Below, piece after piece: positions 1 to 10,596 of a stretch of 64,000 nucleotides of DNA. The DNA is taken from positions 1 to 64,000 of the forward strand of contig JAIESI010000043.1 of assembly GCA_019746135.1 (NCBI GenBank), in the 5' to 3' direction. Source of the stretch: Xanthobacteraceae bacterium. GTDB taxonomy: Bacteria > Pseudomonadota > Alphaproteobacteria > Rhizobiales > Xanthobacteraceae. Every line of letters begins with the position of its first letter. The stretch's first letter is position 1. A program made the position numbers and the translations under genes. The notes beneath the pieces are model-generated. The model made no database searches, was not told the DNA's origin, and was given only the letters and a program-made list of their open reading frames with translations.

Positions 1-192
1 GTGTCGGTGATCGGCATCGGCATGCGCAGCCACGCGGGCGTGGCGGCCGGCGCGTTCAAGGCGCTGGCGGAGCGCGGGGTGAACATCCGCGCCATCACCA
101 CGTCGGAGATCAAGTTCTCGGTGCTGATCGACGCGGCGTATACCGAGCTGGCGGTGCGCACGCTGCACAGTCTGTACGGCTTGGACAAATAG
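1..192 (+). CDS. lysC: Aspartate kinase, C-terminal ACT domain (5'-truncated by window edge)
   Basis: [43 protein letters not shown] is typical of the aspartokinase C-terminal ACT domain; the ORF runs from the window edge. Confidence 0.88.
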   Translation: MSVIGIGMRSHAGVAAGAFKALAERGVNIRAITTSEIKFSVLIDAAYTELAVRTLHSLYGLDK

Positions 193-246
193 CCAGGCCC
201 AGATCGCCACCGCCTACTTTGCTTCTGCGTCAGACAATCGGATAAC

Positions 247-552
247 ATGGCTCTTATGGGCCGAATCGAAGCTATCGAAGCGTTGAAGCACCGCGCCTCT
301 GCGATCAGGGCGATGGGGGCTACATCGCTTTATGTCTTCGGTTCGACCGTGCGGAGCGAGGCCAAAGAGACAAGCGATCTCGACCTCTTCATCGACTACG
401 ATCCGAACAGCCGGTTCAATGCATTCGATCTCGTCGGGATCAAGCAGTATCTCGAAGACGAGCTCAACATCCCCGTCGATGTGACGACCAGAGACGGGCT
501 GCATCCGATGTTGAAATCAGAGATCGAGCAGACGGCGGTGCGGGTTTTTTAA
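247..552 (+). CDS. MNT-type nucleotidyltransferase (MntA-like antitoxin of HepT/MNT system)
   Basis: GS-x(n)-DLDLFID nucleotidyltransferase motif (VFGSTVRSEAKETSDLDLFIDY); stop overlaps the start of a HepT-like gene (TAATG). Confidence 0.8.
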   Translation: MALMGRIEAIEALKHRASAIRAMGATSLYVFGSTVRSEAKETSDLDLFIDYDPNSRFNAFDLVGIKQYLEDELNIPVDVTTRDGLHPMLKSEIEQTAVRVF

Positions 553-897
553 TGGCCCGCAAGGTCGCCCATGCCCTTCACGACATCCTGGAAGCCATCG
601 AACGCGCAGAAGAAGTGATCCGCGGCAAGACGTTCGAAGAATTCGCGGCAAGCTGGCAATTGCGCTGGCTGGTGCAACGAGCCATTGAAAATCATTTCCG
701 AAGCAAGCCGAGCAATTCCTGACAGCTTGACGCAAGAACGGCCGGAGATTCCGTGGAGAAAGGTCCGCGGGATCGGAAACGTCTTGAGACACGACTACGA
801 GGGCTTGTCCGATCGCGTTGTATGGAACGTCGTAATCGATGAATTGCCGCGCTTGAGGACCGCTGTCCAAGCAATCGGCAAAAAGCACGACGGATAG
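552..897 (+). pseudogene. HepT-like (DUF86) toxin, apparently frameshifted
   Basis: N-part MARKVAHALHDILEAIERAEEVIRGKTFEEFAASWQLRWLVQRAIE continues one frame over as IISEASRAIPDSLTQERPEIPWRKVRGIGNVLRHDYEGL; one extra A in GAAAATC near 682-688; span is 346 nt (3n+1). Confidence 0.75.
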
Positions 898-1091
898 AGC
901 AGCGTTGCACTTCATGCGGGTCACGGACCAGGACCATTCCTCCTCCGGCAGGGGATCCAGCATGGGATTTCATTGCGCCGCAACCAGCAACAAGTCCGTC
1001 TTAACAGCCCCTTAGAACAGCTTTGGCTTGCCGTTTGCATAGGCCATTCGCTATAGCCCTGTGATCAATGCGGCCCTGAGGAACGTTTGCC

Positions 1092-3359
1092 ATGGCTGGC
1101 ACGCTCGGCGGTCCGCGCGTGCTGTTGCGCCGGCTCCGCGAGGTGATGGCGGAACCGGTCAGCGCGCAGGAACGCCTGGACAAGATCGTTGTGCTGATTG
1201 CCGCCAACATGGTGGCGGAGGTCTGCTCCGTCTACGTGTTGCGCGTCGACAGCACGCTCGAGCTGTACGCCACCGAGGGCCTCAAGCGCGAGGCGGTGCA
1301 CCAGACCGTGCTGCGCCAGGACGAGGGCCTGGTCGGCCTGGTGGCGAGCGAGGCCAACCCGGTCAATCTCTCCGAGGCGCAGACCCACCCGGCCTTCGCG
1401 TTCCGCCCGGAGACCGGCGAAGAAATCTACCATTCGTTCCTCGGCGTGCCGATCCTGCGGGCCGGCAACACGCTCGGCGTCCTGGTGGTGCAGAACCGGG
1501 CGCGGCGGACCTATTCCGAGGAAGAGGAAGAGGCGCTGCAGACCACCGCCATGGTGCTGGCGGAGATGATCGCCTCGGGCGAGCTGTCCTCGATCGCCAA
1601 GCCCGGCGCCGAGCCCGCCATCAAGCCGCGGCTGCATCTCACCGGCTCGGCGCTGTCGGAGGGCATCGCGCTCGGCCACGTGGTGCTGCACGAGCCGCGG
1701 GTCACCATCAAGAACGTCATCGCCGACGACGTGCAGAAGGAATTGAAGCGGCTCGACGAGGCGGTCGAGGCGCTGCGCGCCGATCTCGACCTGATGCTGG
1801 AGCGCCGCGACGTCGCCGACGGCGGCGAGCATCGCGACGTGCTGGACGCCTACCGCGGCTTCGCCAACGACGCGGGCTGGACCCGCCGGCTGCGCGAGGC
1901 GGTCAGCACCGGCCTCACCGCCGAAGCCGGCGTCGAGCGCGTGCAGTCCGACACCCGCGCCCGGATGCTGCGTGTCACCGATCCGTACCTGCGCGAGCGG
2001 CTGCACGACCTCGACGATCTCGCCAACCGGCTGATGCGGCAGCTCATGGGCCAGGACCACGCGCCGCCGCGCGAGCAGCTTCCCGACAATGCGATCGTCG
2101 TCGCCCGGGCGATGGGACCGGCGGCGCTGCTCGACTACGACCGGCGCAAGCTGCGCGGCCTGGTGCTGGAGGAAGGCGGGCCGACCTCGCATGTCGCCAT
2201 CGTCGCCCGCGCGCTCGGCATCGCCGCGGTCGGCGAGATCGACAACATCTCCGGGCTGGTCGAGACCGGCGATTCGATCATCGTCGACGGCTCGACCGGC
2301 GAGATGCATCTGCGGCCGCCGGGCGACATCGAGATCGCCTATGGCGAGCGGGTGAAGCTGCGCGCCCGCCGCCAGGCGCAGTACCGCGCGCTGCGCGACC
2401 GGCCCTCCGTCACCAAGGACGGACAGGAGGTCGCGCTGATGATCAACGCCGGCCTCCTGGTCGATCTGCCGCACATCGCCGAGACCGGCGCAGGCGGCAT
2501 CGGCCTGTTCCGCACCGAACTGCAGTTCATGATCGCCACCGAGATGCCGCGCATCAGCGAGCAGCTCTCGCTCTACCGCTCGGTGCTCGACGCCGCGGGC
2601 GACCGGCCGGTGACGTTCCGCACGCTCGACGTTGGCGGCGACAAAATCCTGCCCTATATGCGGGCCGAGCCCGAGGAGAACCCTGCGCTCGGCTGGCGCG
2701 CGATCCGACTCGGGCTCGACCGGCCGGGCCTGATGCGGAGTCAGATCCGCGCGCTGCTGCAGGCGGCCGCCGGCCGCGAGCTCCGCGTGATGTTCCCGAT
2801 GATCGCGACCTGCGCCGAATTCGACGAGGCCAAAGGCATGATCGAGCGCGAGCTGACGGCGCTGCGGCGACGGCGGCACAAGCTCCCTGATCGCGTCGAG
2901 GTCGGCGCGATGGTCGAGGTGCCGTCGCTGCTGTTCCAGCTCGATTCGCTGCTGTCGCGGGTCGATTTTCTCTCGGTCGGCTCCAACGACCTGGTGCAGT
3001 TCCTGTTCGCCGCCGACCGCGGCAACAAGCGGGTCGCCGACCGCTTCGATCCGCTCTCCGCCCCGGTGCTGCGCGCCTTGATGGCGATCATCGACAGGGG
3101 CCGGGCTGCCGGCAAGCCGGTGGCGCTGTGCGGCGAGCTGGCCTCGAAGCCGATCGGCGCGCTGGCGCTGGTGGCGCTGGGATTCCGTTCGCTGTCGCTG
3201 ACGCCGTCCGCGCTCGGGGGGGTGAAGGCCATGCTGCTCGAGCTCGACGCCAAGAAGGCCGAGGCGCTGATCCGGCCGCTGATCGAGAACCCGCCGCAGG
3301 ACGGCACGATCCGCGAGCGGCTCGAGCAATTCGCCGCCGCTGAAGGCTTGCAGTTGTGA
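1092..3359 (+). CDS. ptsP: Phosphoenolpyruvate-protein phosphotransferase PtsP (GAF + EI, nitrogen PTS)
   Basis: N-terminal GAF domain, [15 protein letters not shown] phospho-His region, C-terminal PEP-utilising domain ([15 protein letters not shown]). Confidence 0.93.
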   Translation: MAGTLGGPRVLLRRLREVMAEPVSAQERLDKIVVLIAANMVAEVCSVYVLRVDSTLELYATEGLKREAVHQTVLRQDEGLVGLVASEANPVNLSEAQTHPAFAFRPETGEEIYHSFLGVPILRAGNTLGVLVVQNRARRTYSEEEEEALQTTAMVLAEMIASGELSSIAKPGAEPAIKPRLHLTGSALSEGIALGHVVLHEPRVTIKNVIADDVQKELKRLDEAVEALRADLDLMLERRDVADGGEHRDVLDAYRGFANDAGWTRRLREAVSTGLTAEAGVERVQSDTRARMLRVTDPYLRERLHDLDDLANRLMRQLMGQDHAPPREQLPDNAIVVARAMGPAALLDYDRRKLRGLVLEEGGPTSHVAIVARALGIAAVGEIDNISGLVETGDSIIVDGSTGEMHLRPPGDIEIAYGERVKLRARRQAQYRALRDRPSVTKDGQEVALMINAGLLVDLPHIAETGAGGIGLFRTELQFMIATEMPRISEQLSLYRSVLDAAGDRPVTFRTLDVGGDKILPYMRAEPEENPALGWRAIRLGLDRPGLMRSQIRALLQAAAGRELRVMFPMIATCAEFDEAKGMIERELTALRRRRHKLPDRVEVGAMVEVPSLLFQLDSLLSRVDFLSVGSNDLVQFLFAADRGNKRVADRFDPLSAPVLRALMAIIDRGRAAGKPVALCGELASKPIGALALVALGFRSLSLTPSALGGVKAMLLELDAKKAEALIRPLIENPPQDGTIRERLEQFAAAEGLQL

Positions 3360-4435
3360 CCAATCTGCCGGAACAGAAGCTCGACGTGCTGCTCGCCCGC
3401 CACGCGGCGGTGGAGGCCGAGCTGTCGCAGCAATTGTCGGGCGACGCGTTCGTCAAGCTGTCGCGCGAGTTCGCCGAGATCGATCCGGTGGTGGGCAAGA
3501 TCAAGGCCTATCGCGAGGTCGCGGCCGAGCTTGCGGACCTCGAGGCGCTGATCGCCGATCCTTCGACCGACTCCGCCATGCGCGAGATGGCCGACGAGGA
3601 GCGCCGCGCACTGCTCGACAAGCGCGAGCGGATGGTCGAGGAATTGCGCGTGGCGTTGCTGCCGAAGGACGCGATGGATGAGCGCAACGTCATCCTGGAA
3701 ATCCGCGCCGGCACCGGCGGCGACGAGGCCTCGCTGTTTGCCGGCGACCTGTTCCGGATGTACGAGCGCTACGCGGCGCGGCAGGGCTGGACCACCGAGA
3801 TCATGTCGATCAACGAGGGCACCAAGGGCGGCTTCAAGGAGGTCGTTGCCGAGATTCGCGGGCGCGGACCGTTTGCGCGGCTGAAATTCGAATCCGGCGT
3901 GCACCGCGTGCAGCGCGTTCCCGACACCGAGGCGCAGGGCCGGGTGCACACCTCGGCGGCGACCGTCGCGGTGCTGCCGGAGGTCGAGGACGTCGACATC
4001 GAGATCAAGCCCGACGATCTCAAGATCGACACCATGCGGTCGCAGGGCGCCGGCGGCCAGCACGTCAACAAGACCGAGTCGGCGATCCGCATCACTCATG
4101 TGCCGAGCGGCATCGTGGTGATGGTCCAGGAGGAGCGCTCGCAGCACAAGAACCGCGCCAAGGCGATGGCGATGCTGCGCGCCAAGCTCTACGACGCCGA
4201 AAAGACCAAGCGCGACACCGAGCGCGCCGCCGCACGCAAGGACCAGGTCGGCTCCGGCGATCGCTCCGAGCGGATCCGCACCTACAATTTCCCGCAGGGG
4301 CGTGTCACCGACCACCGCATCAATCTTACGCTCTACAATCTGCCGAAGGTGATGGAAGGCGAAGCATTGGGCGAGATCATCGACGCGCTGATCACCCACC
4401 ATCAGGCCGAGCTGCTGGCGGCCGAGGCGTCGTGA
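3356..4435 (+). CDS. prfA: Peptide chain release factor 1
   Basis: [25 protein letters not shown] motif, 359 aa; GTG start overlaps ptsP stop. Confidence 0.96.
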   Translation: MTNLPEQKLDVLLARHAAVEAELSQQLSGDAFVKLSREFAEIDPVVGKIKAYREVAAELADLEALIADPSTDSAMREMADEERRALLDKRERMVEELRVALLPKDAMDERNVILEIRAGTGGDEASLFAGDLFRMYERYAARQGWTTEIMSINEGTKGGFKEVVAEIRGRGPFARLKFESGVHRVQRVPDTEAQGRVHTSAATVAVLPEVEDVDIEIKPDDLKIDTMRSQGAGGQHVNKTESAIRITHVPSGIVVMVQEERSQHKNRAKAMAMLRAKLYDAEKTKRDTERAAARKDQVGSGDRSERIRTYNFPQGRVTDHRINLTLYNLPKVMEGEALGEIIDALITHHQAELLAAEAS

Positions 4436-5349
4436 TGGAGATTCTCGCGCAAGCGCTGCGGGCTCCGCGGCTCGCATCCGGCATGACCGTCGTCGAGGCG
4501 CGACGCGCGCTGACCGATGCGTTCCGCCGCGCCGGCCTCGACAGCCCGGAGCTCGACGCGCGGCTGCTCACCGGGCACGCGCTCGGCCTCGATCACACCG
4601 GACTGGTGATCGAGGCGAACCGCAATCTGCGCGGCGACGAAGCCTCGCAACTGATTGCGCTGGCCGCGCGGCGGCTCGAACGCGAGCCGGTGGCACGCAT
4701 CCTCGGGGTCAAGGAATTCTGGGGGCTGCCGCTCCGCATCACCAAATCCACACTGGTGCCGCGGCCGGAAACCGAGACCGTGGTCGAGGCGGCGCTGGCT
4801 GCGATCGACCAGGGCGGGCCGCGCCACCGCGCGCTTCGCATCGCCGACCTCGGCACCGGCTCGGGCGCGCTGCTGATCGCGCTCCTGACCGAGCTGCCGA
4901 ACGCCACGGGCGTCGCCACCGACATCAGCATCGACGCCCTGCTGGCGGCCCGCGACAATGCGCGCCAGCTCATGCTTCAATCCCGAACACATTTTGTTGC
5001 ATGCGATTTCGGCGCGGCGTTGCCGCAAGCGTTCGACCTCGTGGTGTCGAACCCGCCCTACATCATGAGCGGCGACATTGCCGGACTCGCGCCCGAAGTC
5101 CGCCACGATCCCCGCCGGGCGCTCGACGGCGGCACCGACGGGCTCGCCTGCTACCGCACCATTGCGGCACAGGCCGGTCGCCTGCTCAAGCCACGCGGCC
5201 ACATTGTGGTCGAACTGGGCATCGGCCAGGAGGCCCCGGTTGCGGCCTTGTTCCGCGCGGCAGGGCTTGCGCCAACGCCGGCTCATACCGATTTATCGGG
5301 TGTTCCGCGGGCGCTGCAGGTGGGTGCAGGCTTGGCTGTGGCCGAATGA
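4432..5349 (+). CDS. prmC: Peptide chain release factor N5-glutamine methyltransferase
   Basis: NPPY motif (VVSNPPYI), overlaps prfA stop by 4 nt; canonical prfA-prmC order. Confidence 0.94.
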   Translation: MMEILAQALRAPRLASGMTVVEARRALTDAFRRAGLDSPELDARLLTGHALGLDHTGLVIEANRNLRGDEASQLIALAARRLEREPVARILGVKEFWGLPLRITKSTLVPRPETETVVEAALAAIDQGGPRHRALRIADLGTGSGALLIALLTELPNATGVATDISIDALLAARDNARQLMLQSRTHFVACDFGAALPQAFDLVVSNPPYIMSGDIAGLAPEVRHDPRRALDGGTDGLACYRTIAAQAGRLLKPRGHIVVELGIGQEAPVAALFRAAGLAPTPAHTDLSGVPRALQVGAGLAVAE

Positions 5350-5822
5350 CGCCATGTTCCACTAACATTGCGGATAGGCAAAAAAGCTCTTGGATTATTG
5401 GCCCGGACCGACTAGCTTTCGTGCAGGAATCGACCCGATGGCCAGATTGCTCAAGCCCGGAGCTTAATGCTCGGCGAGGCGGGCAGTGGGCCAGATTAAG
5501 AGACGGGTCAACGGCAGACAGGATCGCCGAATTCGAAGTCAGCAAGCTACCGGCCGAGCGCGCATCGGGCTTATGACGCATTAACGACAAATGACGCGCA
5601 TGGTGTGAAACAAGCGCTGCCGCGGCAGGTTCGCGGTCGAGGGAATGTTGCGGTCAACGCGCACTGAAGCACTGCGCAAGGGTATCGGAAATCCCGGCGT
5701 AGCAGGCCGACCCGATGGTCACCGGGCCGACATGCTGATGCGTTGAAACTTGCGGTCTGGAGTTGGATGAACGAACCGGCGGGGGAACAACCGCTGCTAA
5801 CAGGAGTCGGCGACAAGCAGTC

Positions 5823-6665
5823 ATGAGAAACGGACAGAACAAGCGCATGCGGGGGCGCAACCGCAACCACAAGGGTCATCATGGCGGCGGCGGCGGTGGT
5901 GGCCATCATCACAACCCGCTGACCCGGGTTTACGAGTCCAACGGGCCGGAGGTGAAAATCCGCGGCACCGCACATCACATTGCCGAGAAATATCTGCAGC
6001 TTGCCCGTGACGCCCAGAGCGCCGGCGACCCGGTCACCGCCGAGAACCACTTCCAGCACGCCGAGCATTATTTCCGCCTGATCGCCGCGGCGCAGGAGCA
6101 GTTCCGGCAGCAGAATCCGTACTATCAGGCGCCGCCCGCGCCGGGCCAGAGCACCTCCGACGAAGCCCTCGACGGCGAGGAGGACGATGGCGGCCCGCCG
6201 GCGCAAGGCCAGCCCTATCAGCAGGGCCAGCCCGGACAGCCGCAGCCGAACTTCGGCGGGCAGCCGAACTACGGCAATCAGCAGCCGAACTTCCAGCCGC
6301 GCGAGCAGCCGCAGCCCTATGGCGGCCAGCAGCCGAACTACCAGCCGCGGCCGCAGCATCAGCAGTCCTACAGCAGCAATCAGCCGCAGCAGCCGCAGCA
6401 GCCGCAGTATCAGCCGCCGCAAGCCGAGGCGAGCGATGGCGAGCGTCTGCCATCGTTCATCACCGGCGCGCAGCAGCCGCAAGCCGGCGGTCAGGGCTTC
6501 ACGCCGAACGGCCACGACGCCAACAATGGCGGCAACAACCCGGATGGCCAGCGCTTCCCGCGTCACCGCCGCAGGCGGCACCGCGGCGGCGGGCCGCGGC
6601 CGGAGATGGCCGGCGCCGCGGCGCAGGACTTCGGCGGCGACGGCCCCGAGCCCGGCAACAGCTAA
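5823..6665 (+). CDS. DUF4167 domain protein with Gln/Pro-rich low-complexity C-terminus
   Basis: MRNGQNKRMRGRNRNHKGHH...NPLTRVYESNGPEVKIRGTAHHIAEKYLQLARDAQSAGD is typical of DUF4167; internal ATG preferred over the ORF start at 5763. Confidence 0.85.
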   Translation: MRNGQNKRMRGRNRNHKGHHGGGGGGGHHHNPLTRVYESNGPEVKIRGTAHHIAEKYLQLARDAQSAGDPVTAENHFQHAEHYFRLIAAAQEQFRQQNPYYQAPPAPGQSTSDEALDGEEDDGGPPAQGQPYQQGQPGQPQPNFGGQPNYGNQQPNFQPREQPQPYGGQQPNYQPRPQHQQSYSSNQPQQPQQPQYQPPQAEASDGERLPSFITGAQQPQAGGQGFTPNGHDANNGGNNPDGQRFPRHRRRRHRGGGPRPEMAGAAAQDFGGDGPEPGNS

Positions 6666-6688
6666 GCGCGGATGACGATTCGAGCGAG

Positions 6689-6714
6689 CAAGGCCGGACC
6701 CAAATCCGGCCTTG
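6689..6714. terminator. Candidate terminator hairpin between convergent genes
   Basis: CAAGGCCGGA-CCCAAA-TCCGGCCTTG perfect 10-bp stem between DUF4167 and methyltransferase genes. Confidence 0.5.
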
Positions 6715-6718
6715 TCGC

Positions 6719-7468
6719 TTATGGTGCTTGCCGCGCCGTCGGGCTTGGCGCTGGCGCGAGCGCAGGCTTCAGCGCCGGCACCAGCACGCGCTTCCGGCGC
6801 CGTGCCGGTATCGCGCGATAGACCTGCTTGGTCGCATCGACGATGTGCACGCCGGCGAACGGCGCGGAGAGCGTCGCGCCGACGCGCTCCCACGCCACCG
6901 CCGAGCGCAGAAACCAGCTGCGCTGGACCGGCGGGACGTAGAGCGCTTCGCTCCATGACACCGGCGTGAACCAGGCGTCGCGCATCAGGCTCATGATCTG
7001 CGAGCGCGAGTAAGGCCGGCCGTGGCCGAACGGCGTCGTGTCCATCCGAGCCCAAAGCCCGCGGCGGTTCGGCACCACGGCGAGCAACTGCCCGCCCGAG
7101 GCGAGCACCCGCCAGACCTCGCGCAGCAGGGCCGTCGGGTTCTGCGACATCTCCAGCGCATGCACCAGCAGCACGCGGTCGACCGACGCGTCCGGCAGCG
7201 GCAGCTCAAGCTCGTCCACCAGCGCCGACAGAGTCGGCCGCACCGTCGGCCATTTCACCACGCCCTGCGCCGCCGGCATGAAGGCGAGACACCGCTCGGC
7301 CTCCTCGCGAAACAGGCCGAGATAGGGGCCCGCATAGCCGAGGCCGACCATCCGCAGCCCCTGGGCGTCGCTCCAGAGGTTGCGGATGCCCCGCCCGACG
7401 AAATACCGGGCCACGGTGCCAAGCCGCTCGGAGTAGAAGGCGCGCAGGTCGACCACGTCGATGGACAT
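6719..7468 (-). CDS. Class I SAM-dependent methyltransferase
   Basis: LWSDAQGLRMVGLGYAGPYL and LLREVWRVLASGGQLLAVVPNRRGLW motifs. Confidence 0.8.
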   Translation of the reverse strand: MSIDVVDLRAFYSERLGTVARYFVGRGIRNLWSDAQGLRMVGLGYAGPYLGLFREEAERCLAFMPAAQGVVKWPTVRPTLSALVDELELPLPDASVDRVLLVHALEMSQNPTALLREVWRVLASGGQLLAVVPNRRGLWARMDTTPFGHGRPYSRSQIMSLMRDAWFTPVSWSEALYVPPVQRSWFLRSAVAWERVGATLSAPFAGVHIVDATKQVYRAIPARRRKRVLVPALKPALAPAPSPTARQAP

Positions 7469-7564
7469 GGAGGAATGATATCATGAACCGCTGCCGGTTT
7501 CGGACGTTCAGAACCCGTGTCCGTTCGTGATACGGTCCGCCAAAGCCCAAAACGAGGAGCCGAC

Positions 7565-8332
7565 ATGCCCGCCGAGACCAAGCTGTTCCGTTGCCTGAAC
7601 GACAATTACGGCGTGCTGATCCATGATCCGGCGACCGGCGCGACCGCGGCGATCGACGCCCCGGAGGCCGCGCCGATCGAGGCCGCGCTGAAAGCGACCG
7701 GCTGGAAGCTCACCGACATCCTGGTGACGCACCATCATAGCGATCACACCGGCGGCATTGCCGAGCTCAAGCAGAAGCACAAATGCCGCGTGGTGGCACC
7801 CAAGGCCGAGGCGGCGAAGATCCCGCTGGTCGACGCGACCGTGCGCGAGGGCGACAAGGTCAGCGTCGGCAAGCTCGACGCCAACGTGATCGAGACGCCC
7901 GGTCACACCGCGGGCCACATCACCTACTGGTTCCACGGCGACAAGCTCGCGTTTGCCGGCGACACGCTGTTCTCGATCGGCTGCGGCCGCGTGATCGAGG
8001 GCACGATGGAGATGATGTGGAATTCGCTGAAGAAGCTGCGCGACCTGCCGGGCGACACCCAGGTCTATTGCGGCCACGAATACACGCTCGCGAACATCAA
8101 GTTCGCGCAGACCATCGAGCCGGACAACGCGGCGCTGAAGGCGCGCGCGGCGCAGGCCGCAAAACAGATCGCCGACGGGCAATGGACGATCCCGACGACG
8201 CTCGACGAGGAGAAGGCGGCGAACCCGTTTCTGCGCGCCGACGTGCCGGCGGTCGCGACGTCGCTCGGGCTGACGGGCAAGCCGGCGGCGCAGGTGTTTG
8301 CGGAAATCAGGGAGCGGAAGAACAAATTCTAG
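7565..8332 (+). CDS. gloB: Hydroxyacylglutathione hydrolase (glyoxalase II)
   Basis: THHHSDHTGG metallo-beta-lactamase motif, FAGDTLFSIGCGR, YCGHEYTLAN. Confidence 0.92.
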   Translation: MPAETKLFRCLNDNYGVLIHDPATGATAAIDAPEAAPIEAALKATGWKLTDILVTHHHSDHTGGIAELKQKHKCRVVAPKAEAAKIPLVDATVREGDKVSVGKLDANVIETPGHTAGHITYWFHGDKLAFAGDTLFSIGCGRVIEGTMEMMWNSLKKLRDLPGDTQVYCGHEYTLANIKFAQTIEPDNAALKARAAQAAKQIADGQWTIPTTLDEEKAANPFLRADVPAVATSLGLTGKPAAQVFAEIRERKNKF

Positions 8333-8340
8333 CGGTCTTG

Positions 8341-8393
8341 TGTCCCGGGCAAGACGCAGCACGCAGTGCTGCGTCGCAGACCCGGGACCCCGG
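8341..8393 (+). repeat. 53-bp palindromic repeat, left copy flanking GIY-YIG gene
   Basis: TGTCCCGGGCAAGACGCAGC...GCAGACCCGGGACCCCGG; inverted relative to 8714..8766. Confidence 0.85.
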
Positions 8394-8411
8394 CTGGCAT
8401 CCGCGCGGGCA

Positions 8412-8699
8412 ATGTCGGAGTTCTACGTCTACATCCTTGCCAGCCGCTACCGCGGCACGATGTATGTCGGCATAACAAACGATCTCAGCCGTCGAATGGG
8501 CGAGCACAAGTCGGGTGCGGTGCCCGGGTTTACCAAGCGCTACCAAGTCAATCGGCTTGTGTATTGCGAGCCCTACGCCTCCATAGATGAAGCACGAACG
8601 CGCGAGCATACGCTCAAACGCTGGCATCGCGATTGGAAGTTCAAGCTGATTGAAGCGAACAATCCCGACTGGCGAGACCTGACGCCGGATATTGTCTAG
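8412..8699 (+). CDS. Small single-domain GIY-YIG nuclease
   Basis: MSEFYVYILASRYRGTMYVGITNDLSRRMGEHKSG: YVYIL...YVGIT motif, Arg, conserved Glu region. Confidence 0.9.
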   Translation: MSEFYVYILASRYRGTMYVGITNDLSRRMGEHKSGAVPGFTKRYQVNRLVYCEPYASIDEARTREHTLKRWHRDWKFKLIEANNPDWRDLTPDIV

Positions 8700-8713
8700 T
8701 GCGAAAAAAGAAA

Positions 8714-8766
8714 CCGGGGTCCCGGGTCTGCAGCGCACCACTTCGTGCCGCGCTGCGCCCGGGACA
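8714..8766 (-). repeat. 53-bp palindromic repeat, right (inverted) copy flanking GIY-YIG gene
   Basis: CCGGGGTCCCGGGTCTGC...GCCCGGGACA; the 18-bp inner and 10-bp outer ends are perfect reverse complements of 8341..8393. Confidence 0.85.
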
Positions 8767-8791
8767 CGAGACCGATGGCGCTTCGGAAAAA

Positions 8792-9358
8792 CTAATCCTT
8801 CGCGCGCTCGACGTAGGAGCCGTCTTCCGTCATCACCACGATGCGCGTTCCGGCACCGATGAACGGCGGCACGTTGGTGCGCACGCCGTTCGACAGCTTC
8901 GCCGGCTTGTAGGACGACGATGCGGTCTGGCCCTTGGTCACGGGCTCGGTCTCGGTCACCTCGAGCACGACCTTCTGCGGCAACTGGATCGCCACCGCGT
9001 TGCCCTCGTGCATGCTCAGCATCACCTTCATCTCCGGCTGGAGATAGGCAGCGCCATCGCCGACCAGCTCGTCTTGCAGCGTGATCTGATCGTAGTTTTC
9101 CGAATTCATGAAATGGAAGCCTTCACCGTCCTGGTAGAGAAACGTGTGCTCGCGGTCTTCCACGATCGCGCGTTCGACCTGCTCGACGGTCTTGTAGCGT
9201 TGCGAGATCTTCACGCCGTCGCTGATGCGGCGCATGTCGATCTGCGTGGTCGGCGTGCCCTTGCCGGGGTGGAAGCTTTCGGCGGTCAGAACGACACAGA
9301 GCCTGCCGTCGATATCGAGAACGTTGCCCTTGCGGACGGAACTGGCGATAACCTTCAC
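8792..9358 (-). CDS. efp: Elongation factor P
   Basis: 188 aa, HPGKGTP loop with conserved Lys, typical KOW/OB domains. Confidence 0.95.
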   Translation of the reverse strand: MKVIASSVRKGNVLDIDGRLCVVLTAESFHPGKGTPTTQIDMRRISDGVKISQRYKTVEQVERAIVEDREHTFLYQDGEGFHFMNSENYDQITLQDELVGDGAAYLQPEMKVMLSMHEGNAVAIQLPQKVVLEVTETEPVTKGQTASSSYKPAKLSNGVRTNVPPFIGAGTRIVVMTEDGSYVERAKD

Positions 9359-9482
9359 AGGCGATAATCCTCTATTGGCTTAAAGGACCCGGTCGCCGCG
9401 ACCGGGCCCTGCGATTTCGGGCCGCACCATACTAATCCTGGCCCGCTCCGCCAGCCTTTTTCGCAACTTCGACGAGGGCAAA

Positions 9483-10529
9483 GTGAACGACCCCTCCCCC
9501 TGGTGGGACCGCGACGTCTATGCCGACCGGCGGCCGTTTTTGCTGGCGCGGGGGCGCATTTTATCGGCGCTGCGGGAGTGGTTTCGGCGGCGCGGCTTCC
9601 TGGAGGTCGAGACCCCGGCCCTGCAGGTCTCGCCCGGCAACGAGGTGCATCTGCATGCCTTTGCGACCGAGCTGATAACGCCCGCGGCGGGCCGAAAGCC
9701 GCTCTACCTGCACACCTCGCCGGAATTCACCTGCAAAAAGCTCTTGGCCGCGGGCGAGGCCCGGGTGTTCAGCCTCGGCCATGTTTTCCGCAATCGCGAG
9801 CGCGGGCCGCTGCACCACCCCGAGTTCACCATGCTGGAGTGGTACCGGGCCAACGAGCCTTACGAGGCGCTGATGGAGGATTGCGCGGCGATCCTCGACG
9901 AGGCGGCGAAGGCGGCCGGCGCGCTGCAATTCCAGTGGAAGGGACGCGCCGCCGACCCCTACGCCCCGCCGGAGCGGCTCAGCGTCCGTGATGCTTTTCA
10001 GAAGTTTGCCGGCATCGATGTCCTTGCGACGCTGACGGCCGGCGAGCCAAACCGCGACAAGCTCGCGGCAGCGGCCCGCGCCGCCGGAATTGCGACCGCC
10101 GATGACGACACCTGGTCGGACATCTTCAGCCGCGTGCTGGTCGAACGCATCGAGCCCCAGCTCGGCCATGGCCATGCCGTGCTGCTCGATCGCTATCCGC
10201 TGCCGGAGGCGGCCTGGGCCCGGCCCGACAGCGACCCGCGGCTGGCCAAGCGCTTCGAGCTCTATGTCTGCGGTGTCGAGCTCGCCAACGGCTTTGCCGA
10301 GCTGACCGACGCGAAGGAGCAGCAGCGGCGTTTCGAGGAGGCCATGGCCGAACGGCAGCGGCGCTACGGCGAGCAGTATCCGATCGACAACGACTTCCTC
10401 GAGGCGCTGGGGCAAATGCCGCCGGCGAGCGGCATCGCGCTCGGCTTCGACCGGCTGGTGATGCTGGCCACCGGCGCAGCGCGGATCGAGCAGGTGCTCT
10501 GGGCGCCGGTTGCGGGCGACGACCGTTAA
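9483..10529 (+). CDS. epmA: EF-P--(R)-beta-lysine ligase (GenX/PoxA)
   Basis: Class II LysRS-like core without anticodon domain: FRNRERGPLHHPEFTMLEWYRA, GIALGFDRLVMLATG. Confidence 0.92.
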   Translation: MNDPSPWWDRDVYADRRPFLLARGRILSALREWFRRRGFLEVETPALQVSPGNEVHLHAFATELITPAAGRKPLYLHTSPEFTCKKLLAAGEARVFSLGHVFRNRERGPLHHPEFTMLEWYRANEPYEALMEDCAAILDEAAKAAGALQFQWKGRAADPYAPPERLSVRDAFQKFAGIDVLATLTAGEPNRDKLAAAARAAGIATADDDTWSDIFSRVLVERIEPQLGHGHAVLLDRYPLPEAAWARPDSDPRLAKRFELYVCGVELANGFAELTDAKEQQRRFEEAMAERQRRYGEQYPIDNDFLEALGQMPPASGIALGFDRLVMLATGAARIEQVLWAPVAGDDR

Positions 10530-10596
10530 CGCGCCACATTGACGCTCGCGACAGCGGCCCTCTAGGGTGCGCTCAAAACCAGGGATGGAGGCGGGA

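Noticed and set aside
1065-3329. Very long antisense ORFs (e.g. 754 aa opposite ptsP, 704 aa at 36345-38459, 753 aa at 61366-63627)
   Set aside because: Third-frame open reading in high-GC DNA; they oppose or extend through well-supported conserved genes and show Arg/Ala/His/Asp-rich low-complexity composition.
9388-9406. CCCGGTCG-CCG-CGACCGGG hairpin in the efp leader as a riboswitch
   Set aside because: A single short GC-rich stem without further structure or conserved motif; insufficient to propose a regulatory RNA.
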